Source of the DNA: Rikenellaceae bacterium
Lineage (GTDB): Bacteria > Bacteroidota > Bacteroidia > Bacteroidales > Rikenellaceae
Direction: 5' to 3'
DNA: 5,061 bases
NCBI GenBank assembly: GCA_031286025.1
Contig: JAITVB010000076.1
Location: 1 to 5,061, forward strand
Shown here one piece after another: positions 1 to 5,061 of the stretch (position 1 is its first letter; each line of letters begins with the position of its first letter). The notes under the pieces are model-generated. The model searched no databases. It worked only from the letters and a program-made list of their open reading frames with translations, and was not told the origin of the DNA. Position numbers and translations under genes: made by a program.

Positions 1-601
1 CTACGTCTTTGAATGTGACGTTGACCTGGGTGTCTTTGTCGAAGATCTGGGCCTTGGCCTTGCCTACGCTGAAGACGCCTCCGCCCGCTCCGCCTCCGCC
101 GCCGCGCGACATGCCGCGCATAATGAAGAACCACAGCCCGAGCAGCAGCCCGATCGGCAGGATCGTCGTCAGCAGGATATCGGTCCAGATGCTCTTACGC
201 GTCTTGAACGACAGCGGCACGCGATCGGCCTCGGAGGTGTAGGCTTGGGACTCTTCAAAGGCTGCCTGGAAATAGTCGAGCGAGCCGATGTTGAAATAGA
301 GTTGCGGCCCTTCGGAAGGAATGTCCTTGTAGTCTTTTTGGGCCCGTATCTGTTCCACACGGTTGGACTTGAGATAGACCTCGGCCCGTTCGCGGTTGAT
401 CACCTCGATCTTCTGTACGTCGCCCTTGGCCAGGAATTGCGCCTTCATTGTGTCCCACGACACCTCTTTGGGCGAGGGGGAACCGCTGAACAGGTTCCAT
501 CCGATGATCACTGCCCCCAACAGGATGTAGATCCACATCACGCTCATCCGCGGCGGACGCAGTCCGCCGGGTTTCTGGGGATTTTTTATGTTGTCTGCCA
601 T
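1..601 (-). CDS. ftsH: ATP-dependent zinc metalloprotease FtsH, N-terminal part (cut by window edge)
   Basis: FtsH is a hexameric inner-membrane AAA+ protease that extracts and degrades misfolded membrane proteins and selected regulators. The 200 residues present read as the classic FtsH N-terminus. A short, charged cytoplasmic start is followed by membrane segment 1 (about residues 22-38, ending in GWNLFSG), an extracytoplasmic domain (about 40-138) and membrane segment 2 (about 140-161, ILPIGLLLGLWFFIM). Next come a glycine-rich linker (167-175) and the signature VFSVGKAKAQIFDKD (176-190) leading to VTFKDV, the entry to the ATPase domain. Walker A, Walker B and the HEXXH zinc site lie beyond the left edge, so activity cannot be judged. 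The ATG at 599-601 is preceded by an A-rich stretch and not by a Shine-Dalgarno; Met19 and Met22 are less likely because they would remove the cytoplasmic tail. It lies 52 bases after rsfS and is probably co-transcribed with it. The reading frame is open to the edge. Confidence 0.96.
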   Translation of the reverse strand, partial: MADNIKNPQKPGGLRPPRMSVMWIYILLGAVIIGWNLFSGSPSPKEVSWDTMKAQFLAKGDVQKIEVINRERAEVYLKSNRVEQIRAQKDYKDIPSEGPQLYFNIGSLDYFQAAFEESQAYTSEADRVPLSFKTRKSIWTDILLTTILPIGLLLGLWFFIMRGMSRGGGGGAGGGVFSVGKAKAQIFDKDTQVNVTFKDV

Positions 602-653
602 TTTTCGTTTTCCCTTTTCTTAAAAATATTGTCGCTCCTTCATCGGGCCGCGG

Positions 654-1004
654 TTATTCGAATTCGAAGCGGGTGAGGTGGGCGTCGGCCCAGAGGTCTT
701 CCAAGGCGTAAAACTTGCGCATCGGACTCTGGAAAATGTGTATCATCACCTCACCGTAGTCCATGATCACCCACAGGCCGTTTTCCTTGCCTTCCACACG
801 CGACGCTTTTTGCTTAAGTTCTTTCAGCACATCGTCCTCGACCCCGTCGGCAATGGCGCAGACTTGGGTCGTCGAGTCGGCGTTGCAAATAATGAAAGCG
901 TCGCAGATCGCCCCGTCGAATTCGGTCAGGTCGAGGCACACAATGTCCTGTCCCTTTTTGTCGTCGATGGCGGTTGCGATGGCGTCGATCAGTTCGTTGT
1001 TCAT
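654..1004 (-). CDS. rsfS: Ribosomal silencing factor RsfS (Iojap/DUF143 family)
   Basis: RsfS binds ribosomal protein L14 (uL14) on the 50S subunit and blocks joining to 30S, lowering translation when nutrients are scarce. The 116-residue product is near the usual family length. Visible family features are the N-terminal helix (ELIDAIATAIDDKKG), the strand DIVCLDLTEF, the segment CDAFIICNADSTTQV, then the strongly conserved WVIMDYGEVMIHIF (about 78-91) and RKFYALEDLWADA (about 96-108). The frame is open to a TTG at 1022, which would add six residues (MTEPNR). I chose the ATG at 1002-1004 because the family normally begins close to this helix and because the promoter just upstream would start transcription around 1020, leaving the TTG outside or at the very edge of the transcript. 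It is followed by ftsH, a neighbour pairing common in Bacteroidota. The function is recognised by family motifs and I am confident of it; the exact start is slightly less sure. Confidence 0.95.
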   Translation of the reverse strand: MNNELIDAIATAIDDKKGQDIVCLDLTEFDGAICDAFIICNADSTTQVCAIADGVEDDVLKELKQKASRVEGKENGLWVIMDYGEVMIHIFQSPMRKFYALEDLWADAHLTRFEFE

Positions 1005-1026
1005 TCGGTTTGGTTCAGTCAATTTA

Positions 1027-1057
1027 CAAAGTTAGTCTATTTCCCCGGATTCGCAAA
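1027..1057 (-). promoter_or_regulatory. Bacteroidota-type promoter for rsfS-ftsH
   Basis: On the minus strand TTTG (1057-1054) is followed after exactly 19 bases by TAACTTTG (1034-1027). This matches the primary sigma (SigABfr-type) consensus of Bacteroidota: a -33 TTTG and a -7 TAnnTTTG. The predicted transcription start is around 1020, giving a very short leader of about 16 bases before the rsfS ATG at 1004. The site lies in the 65-base gap after the OstA-like gene, exactly where a separate promoter for rsfS-ftsH would be expected. The match is seen in the sequence; activity is inferred. Confidence 0.7.
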
Positions 1058-1078
1058 AACCGGGCGCCGTCAAGGCGC
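1055..1078 (-). terminator. Possible intrinsic terminator at the end of the OstA-like gene
   Basis: On the minus strand a perfect 5-bp GC stem, GCGCC (1078-1074) and GGCGC (1068-1064), encloses a 5-base loop TTGAC that contains the TGA stop codon. Four bases (CCGG) separate the stem from a run of five T (1059-1055). The stem is short and the T-run is neither long nor adjacent, so this is a weak candidate that may only attenuate. A competing 5-bp pairing of CCCGG (1064-1060) with CCGGG (1048-1044) would put the T-run in its loop and disrupt termination. Confidence 0.35.
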
Positions 1079-3337
1079 TTGTCGGAACTCTTCGATCCGG
1101 ATCCAGGGTTTTTCGTTGCGCTCGCGCCACATGTTCGAGCGGATCGCATTCCGCTTGTATAGTTCGATGTTCGAGGTGATCTCAAATTCCGGGGTTGTGA
1201 AATCGCCCAGTTCTTCGCGTCGCGATGGGCGGATCGTCCGGTCGAACACCTCGCTCTTCTCGGGTTTCCGTTCGGGTTGCCACTTGAAATCCTTCAGCCG
1301 TTGCTCCTGCGTGTCGGGGATCTTGTCCATCGGGAAGATCGACCACACCGGATCGGTGCGCCAGGTGATCCGCTCCATCTTGCTGCTGTCGAAGCTGAAC
1401 GTGATGTCGGCGCTCTCGGCCACGAGGAAGGCGGTGACGTCTCCCGTGCCGTCGTCCTCGATGTAGTAGTACGTCCGCGCGTTGCCGATCACGTCGAGGT
1501 GATCGATCTCGTTGTTGCGGAAATAGGCGAACATCAGTTTGCCGTTGACCTGGTTGAAGAGCGAGTCGTTGACCTGTTGGGCCATGATCGGGTTGCCTTC
1601 GAAATCGGCCTTATCCAACCGGCTGTTGCGTGAGTAGACGTGTGTGATCTCCGAAGTGATCTGGCTGCTGTCGCTCCAAAGGATCGGGGCGATGTGCATG
1701 TGCAGGCTTGAGTCGATCGAGAAGCCCGCCACCGAGTCGCACACCGCCTGGAAGTCGCTGCGGAAGATCTTGACGTTGCGGTATCCGCGGATGAGTCGTT
1801 GCATGGTATCGGCCTCCTCCTGTTTCGGAGGTATGTCGGCTTTAGGTAGCAGGACGGCGCTTTCCGGGGCGGCGACCTGTATCTCCTCTGCCGCTTCCCG
1901 CACACTCGGGGGAATGACCGAGGCAGTAGTTTCTTGCGCTTTTCCCACAGACTCTTCAGGGCCGGATTGTATGAGCGAATCCGTAACTTCAGACCAACCG
2001 GCCGACTTTTCGGACAATGAATCGGGATTTGGTTCGGGAAGCGCCTCTACCGGTGGATGAACTATCTGCGAGGGGGGTGGGATGGAGTCGCTGTCGAGCG
2101 GCATCACAGAGGGTTGTTCCGCCGCCGGAGCCCGTTTTTTCTTGCGTTCCTTGCGTTCGCGGCGTCGTTCGGCCCGCTGTTCTTTCGGCGAGAGAGAGGC
2201 CTGCTGTACGACAGGCGCGGTGGCCTGGACGTCACCGGAAGCATCGCCGGTTTCATCCGGCTCGGTCGTTTCTTTTGCCTCGGTGGTGAGCGAATCGGCA
2301 GGTGCCGTGATCGCCAACGAATCGATATACCCTTTCCGCAACGAGTCGGGAATGGGCACCGTGAAGACCCACAGCGTGTCGGCCCGCATAAAGACCGAGT
2401 CGCGCGTGGGGTTCTCCTCGTAGCCGATCAGCGAAGGCCGTCGCGTGAGCAGAGCGTTTTTTTCGTTGCCGTAGTAGATGCCGAAGTCACCGAACGAAAG
2501 CATCCGCTGCGTTTCGTCGAGCATTTGCAGGTTCTGGTACAGGTAGACCAACTCCTGTCCTTTGTTGTAGGTGATGCTGTCAGCCCACATCTGCTGCTCC
2601 TTGGTGAGCACATACGAGTCTTCCTCGCAGAAATAGGTGTCGGTCTTGCGGTCGTAGTTGCCCCGGCGGGCTTCGAGATAAGAGCTGTCGCGGGTCCAGA
2701 TGCGTGCCTTTTTGTAGAAAGTGGTCACTTCGGAGTCGAAGTTATAGCCCATCGAGTCGGAGCTGATCGTGTAGTCGTCGTTGCGCATCAACACGCGGCC
2801 CACGAAAAAGATGTCGCGCGTGTTGGTATAGTAGTTCGCGTTGGACGACTCCATCAGGTTGTCTTTTTGCGCGATTGTTCCCCCTTGGGTATAGGTGCCC
2901 ACGTTGGTGTTGGTATTGAACTGGAGATTGTAGGAGTACATCGTCATATCCTTGTCGACCGTTTTGACCAACGGCGCGTAGATGTTGGCCAGGTTGGTCG
3001 CCCCGTTGTAGTCGGCCCGGTCGCCGTAGATGAAGGTCGAGTCCTTCTGGACGATGACGTTCTTGAAACATTCGACATAGGATTCGCTATAGCGCAGCGC
3101 ACTGTCGCAGACGATGATCGCCCCGTTGTGGTGGAACACGACATTGCCCACCAACACCTGGATCGTGGTATCGCCCCGACGCAGCAGATGGCCCACATCG
3201 GCCTTCAGATCGACCCGGGCGCGCGAAGGCGGGGGGGGCTGTTGCTGTCCGAAAGCCGTCAACGCCGTCAACGCCAGTGCAAAGGTGAAGAATATGCTCT
3301 TGAAACGTCCCAAGCCGTGTTCCGTTATTTGATCCAA
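1070..3337 (-). CDS. OstA-like (LptA/LptD-N family) periplasmic protein, putative LPS transport/assembly factor
   Basis: The product (755 residues from the first TTG) is an exported OstA-family protein. In the LptA/LptD family this fold forms a periplasmic groove that carries lipopolysaccharide to the outer membrane; the Bacteroidota version is less studied, so the exact role is inferred. A signal peptide is visible (about 10-30, hydrophobic SIFFTFALALTALTAFG before QQQ). An OstA-like beta-rich region (about 42-345) contains recurring (C/S/A)DS turns at 77-79, 193-195 and 252-254. A low-complexity insert covers about 345-510. A second OstA-like region (about 512-655) repeats the motif as CDS at 533-535, and a charged tail follows. 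No ATG is available. An in-frame TAA at 3344-3346 limits the start to the TTG at 3337 (13-base overlap with the SurA-like gene) or the TTG at 3313, which gives MGRFKSIFF, a cleaner signal peptide starting just after the surA stop. It has no beta-barrel C-terminus, so it is not full LptD. It is co-transcribed with the upstream chaperones. Confidence 0.88.
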   Translation of the reverse strand: MDQITEHGLGRFKSIFFTFALALTALTAFGQQQPPPPSRARVDLKADVGHLLRRGDTTIQVLVGNVVFHHNGAIIVCDSALRYSESYVECFKNVIVQKDSTFIYGDRADYNGATNLANIYAPLVKTVDKDMTMYSYNLQFNTNTNVGTYTQGGTIAQKDNLMESSNANYYTNTRDIFFVGRVLMRNDDYTISSDSMGYNFDSEVTTFYKKARIWTRDSSYLEARRGNYDRKTDTYFCEEDSYVLTKEQQMWADSITYNKGQELVYLYQNLQMLDETQRMLSFGDFGIYYGNEKNALLTRRPSLIGYEENPTRDSVFMRADTLWVFTVPIPDSLRKGYIDSLAITAPADSLTTEAKETTEPDETGDASGDVQATAPVVQQASLSPKEQRAERRRERKERKKKRAPAAEQPSVMPLDSDSIPPPSQIVHPPVEALPEPNPDSLSEKSAGWSEVTDSLIQSGPEESVGKAQETTASVIPPSVREAAEEIQVAAPESAVLLPKADIPPKQEEADTMQRLIRGYRNVKIFRSDFQAVCDSVAGFSIDSSLHMHIAPILWSDSSQITSEITHVYSRNSRLDKADFEGNPIMAQQVNDSLFNQVNGKLMFAYFRNNEIDHLDVIGNARTYYYIEDDGTGDVTAFLVAESADITFSFDSSKMERITWRTDPVWSIFPMDKIPDTQEQRLKDFKWQPERKPEKSEVFDRTIRPSRREELGDFTTPEFEITSNIELYKRNAIRSNMWRERNEKPWIRIEEFRQAP
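1808..2305 (-). other. Low-complexity linker inside the OstA-like protein
   Basis: Residues about 345-510 of the OstA-like protein lack the beta-strand and DS-turn pattern of the flanking regions. They are rich in Pro, Glu, Ala, Ser and Asp and include a dense basic cluster (residues 385-402, RAERRRERKERKKKR at its core, about 2132-2185). Acidic/threonine-rich sequence precedes the cluster and proline-rich acidic sequence follows it. It reads as a disordered linker separating two OstA-like domains. The frame is open throughout and shows no sign of a frameshift. Confidence 0.7.
3231..3238 (-). repeat. Eight-base C tract (minus strand) early in the OstA-like gene
   Basis: A run of eight G on the plus strand (C on the coding strand) encodes part of the PPPP stretch at residues 34-37, directly after the signal peptide. 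A gain or loss of one base would shift the frame and remove nearly the whole mature protein. It could be a slippage site or simply a proline run in a GC-rich gene. Confidence 0.6.
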
Positions 3338-4716
3338 CCCGAGTTATCGAATTCGCACGAGGCGAAGTGCGGATCGATCTTGATATACATCGCCGCCATC
3401 TTCTTTTTCAGCCATTCGTCGTAGACCTTGTTCCGTTTTTGGGCCAGGGCCAGTTCTTCGATTTTCAGATAGTCTTCCTTGATGTTGGCCCGGTGGGTGG
3501 GGATGGTCTCCTGGAGTTGGATGATCTTGGTGATCTGGTTGCCCCGTATGTCGTACGTGGAGAACGATTCGGAAATGTCGCCCGGCTTCATCCCGCGGAT
3601 TTGTTGGTAGTCGGGGCCGAGGTCCTCGCGCAGAAAGCGGATGTCGGTCGCTTTGGCGCTCAGACCGTAGTATTCGACCACTTCGTGGTTGGTGACCACC
3701 CCGCCGTTGTATTTCGAAAAATCGTCCTGGGAAAACTTCATGGCGGCATCGGCAAAGGTCATTTTCCCGTCGCGGATCACGCCCGCGATGCTGTCGAGCC
3801 TGTTTTCGCCCACGGCCATCTCTTCCGGGGTGAACTGAGGCTTGATCAGAATGTGGCGCACTCGCACCTCGTCGCCCTTGCGCTCGATCAGTTCGATGAG
3901 GTGGAAGCCGAATTCGGTTTCCACCACTTCCGACACCTGGCCGGGTTTGAGCTTGTCGACCGCGTCGGCAAACGGTTTCACGAAGCCCTGTTTCGGTTGG
4001 GCATCGAGTTCGCCCCCCCGGGAGGCCGATCCGTCGGCCGAGTAGAGGCGGGCCAACGTGGAGAAACGGTCGCCATTGATAATGCGTTGGCGCAGTTCGA
4101 GGAGTTGCTCGCGAGCCCGCAGTTTGGCCGCCTCCATCGAGGGCGGGAACATCACGATCTGTGCGTAGACGTATTGCTCGGGGATCATCGGCAGGCTGTC
4201 CTTCGGTGCGTTGCGGTAGTATTTTTCGACCTCGGCCGGGATGATCGTCACGACCTCCCGGATGGAGCCTTCCATCATCTGGGCCAACTGTATCTCCATG
4301 TATTGGTTCTTCAGATCGTCCTTGATCTGAAAGATCGGTTTTTTGTAGAAAGCTTCCAACGCCTTGATGGAACCCATCTCTTCGGTGAGTTGGATCACAC
4401 GGTCTTCGACGGCCGAGGTAAGGCGTCCCTCGTTGAATTTCAGCGAGTCCAACTGTGCCTGGTTGGCCAACAGCTTGCGCATCAACAGGTGTTCGAGGGC
4501 TTCGCACCGGGGATCCTTGTCCGAGGTGTATCCCTGTTGGCGGCGCTCTTCGGCCAACTGCTTGGCGGTCTGCTCCATTTCCGAAAGGAGAATCATCGAT
4601 CCGCCGACAACGGCTACGATCTGTTCGGCGACCACCGTTTGTTGGGCCTGTGCCGGACGGGACGCTCCCACGGCGAGGAGGGCGGTCAGCAGGTATAAAA
4701 CCGGATTTTTCTTCAT
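3325..4716 (-). CDS. SurA-like periplasmic chaperone / peptidyl-prolyl cis-trans isomerase
   Basis: SurA-type proteins guide unfolded outer-membrane proteins through the periplasm to the BAM complex and can isomerise prolyl bonds. The 463-residue product has a signal peptide (1-24, cleavage likely after AQA). A SurA-type N-terminal chaperone region (about 27-175) begins EQIVAVVGGSMILLSEME, the usual opening of this family. The first PpiC/parvulin domain (about 180-280) has GGELD (234-238), VKPFADAV and the characteristic GFHLIEL (270-276). The second PpiC-like domain (about 284-400) starts VRVRHILIKP (284-293) and keeps NGG (337-339), but has RGNQITKI (391-398) where GxHI is expected, so it may be catalytically weak. 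The C-terminal helices (HRANIKEDY, YDEWLKKKM, IKID) complete the SurA-like layout. The length is near that of E. coli SurA (428) and of Bacteroidota homologues. The ATG at 4714-4716 overlaps the previous stop by ATGA, pointing to translational coupling. The downstream gene is the OstA-like factor, consistent with outer-membrane assembly. Confidence 0.93.
   Translation of the reverse strand: MKKNPVLYLLTALLAVGASRPAQAQQTVVAEQIVAVVGGSMILLSEMEQTAKQLAEERRQQGYTSDKDPRCEALEHLLMRKLLANQAQLDSLKFNEGRLTSAVEDRVIQLTEEMGSIKALEAFYKKPIFQIKDDLKNQYMEIQLAQMMEGSIREVVTIIPAEVEKYYRNAPKDSLPMIPEQYVYAQIVMFPPSMEAAKLRAREQLLELRQRIINGDRFSTLARLYSADGSASRGGELDAQPKQGFVKPFADAVDKLKPGQVSEVVETEFGFHLIELIERKGDEVRVRHILIKPQFTPEEMAVGENRLDSIAGVIRDGKMTFADAAMKFSQDDFSKYNGGVVTNHEVVEYYGLSAKATDIRFLREDLGPDYQQIRGMKPGDISESFSTYDIRGNQITKIIQLQETIPTHRANIKEDYLKIEELALAQKRNKVYDEWLKKKMAAMYIKIDPHFASCEFDNSGWIK
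4013..4019 (-). repeat. Seven-base G tract (minus strand) in the SurA-like gene
   Basis: Seven C on the plus strand encode the Arg-Gly-Gly of the GGELD motif in the first parvulin domain (about residues 233-235). It is explained by family conservation of the glycines, but it remains a possible slippage or sequencing-error site. Confidence 0.45.
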
Positions 4717-5061
4717 GGGGTATCGGGGTCTTTAAAATAAGTTGCAAATTCTTTTTTGTTCCGGGCGGCGGCGTAGACGCTGTCTTCGAGTTGTCGCAGG
4801 GTTTCCTGCTTGCGCCGGTTGAGCAACGTGGTGCGGATCACTCCGTGAGTCATCGCAAAGGGCATCAGGCTACCCGCTTCGAGGCGGTCGGTGATGATGA
4901 TGAAATAGCGGGTGTTGCCGCGTGAAAGCTCGTAGAAACTGCGATCGGCGGCCAATTCGTCGTCGCTGCCTTGGCCGCGCGGAACCGAGGCGTAGATGTG
5001 GCTTATGTCGGTCCACTCCGTGAATTCGGTGTAGGGGATGTTGTTCTTGACGCAAATGTCA
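4713..5061 (-). CDS. C-terminal end of a probable SurA/PpiC-related periplasmic protein (cut by window edge)
   Basis: The frame is open from the right edge (first full codon at 5058-5060) to a TGA at 4713-4715, giving 115 residues of a longer protein. The start lies outside the window; an internal TTG at 4955 is not a credible start, because coding-like sequence continues upstream of it (DICVKNNIPYTEFTEW and beyond). The visible part has a strand-rich segment, RYFIIITDRL, followed by GSLMPFAMTHGVIRTTLLNRRKQ and a long charged helix ending KKEFATYFKDPDTP. This resembles the end of a parvulin-type domain, where a substrate strand is followed by the release-type loop and C-terminal helices that return to the chaperone lobe. 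Position supports this: Bacteroidota often carry two or three SurA/PpiC-like genes in a row before the OstA-like gene. No catalytic motif of a parvulin domain is complete in the visible part, so a foldase-like protein without isomerase activity is equally possible. Its stop overlaps the next start as ATGA. Confidence 0.6.
   Translation of the reverse strand, partial: DICVKNNIPYTEFTEWTDISHIYASVPRGQGSDDELAADRSFYELSRGNTRYFIIITDRLEAGSLMPFAMTHGVIRTTLLNRRKQETLRQLEDSVYAAARNKKEFATYFKDPDTP

Noticed and set aside
167..175. Glycine-rich run after the second membrane segment of FtsH, considered as a repeat or an anomaly.
   Set aside because: A glycine-rich linker at this point before the ATPase domain is normal for FtsH.
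602..653. Possible separate promoter for ftsH in the A/T-rich gap after rsfS (TATTTTTA resembles TAnnTTTG).
   Set aside because: The last -7 base does not match and no TTTG lies at the right distance. The A-rich stretch is better read as the ribosome-binding leader of ftsH.
678..1466. 262-codon plus-strand frame across rsfS and the end of the OstA-like gene.
   Set aside because: It runs across two real minus-strand genes and the promoter gap, and its translation shows no family features.
2456..2464. In-frame slippery heptamer A AAA AAC (minus strand, in GAA AAA AAC) in the OstA-like gene, possible -1 frameshift site.
   Set aside because: The -1 frame only adds several dozen unrecognisable residues before a stop, no stimulatory stem was evident, and the zero frame continues with conserved-looking sequence. 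The heptamer is probably chance.
2057..3424. 455-codon plus-strand open frame antisense to the OstA-like gene.
   Set aside because: Same cause: it mirrors codon bias of the real gene, with no recognisable domain and no plausible upstream signals.
3367..4698. Long plus-strand open frame (443 codons) antisense to the SurA-like gene, and a similar minus-strand frame at 3344-4747.
   Set aside because: They shadow a convincingly conserved gene; high GC at third codon positions removes stops in other frames. Their composition (His, Arg, Val, Gly rich) resembles no protein family I recognise.

Overview
This window looks like ordinary chromosomal DNA of a GC-rich member of the Bacteroidota, probably a Bacteroidales gut genus such as Alistipes. 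The genus is inference. The grounds are a promoter of the Bacteroidota type (TTTG, 19 bases, TAnnTTTG), starts preceded by A-rich DNA instead of a strong Shine-Dalgarno, and a gene set (tandem periplasmic prolyl isomerases, an OstA-like protein, RsfS-FtsH) that is familiar from that phylum. All five genes lie on the minus strand, so transcription runs from high to low coordinates. The window is almost fully coding and has only two short gaps of 52 and 65 bases.

In transcription order, the first block is an envelope-biogenesis operon. It holds the C-terminal end of a protein that is probably a PpiC/SurA-related lipid- or membrane-associated foldase (cut at the right edge), a complete SurA-like chaperone/prolyl isomerase with a signal peptide (4-base ATGA overlap with the gene before it), and a large exported OstA/LptA-like protein. 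The OstA-like gene has no ATG near its N-terminus and must start at a TTG. It also carries a long low-complexity insert and an eight-base homopolymer just after the signal peptide. SurA-like and OstA-like proteins both act in the periplasm on outer-membrane assembly, so their co-transcription makes functional sense.

A small hairpin with a T-run spans the OstA-like stop codon. The T-run contains the -33 box of a well-formed promoter for the next block: rsfS (ribosomal silencing factor) followed by ftsH (membrane AAA+ metalloprotease). ftsH is cut by the left edge after its two membrane segments and before the ATPase domain. I see no mobile element, RNA gene, CRISPR array or undescribed system. 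The points worth a second look are the start-codon choices, the compact terminator/promoter junction, the homopolymer tracts and the OstA-like insert.
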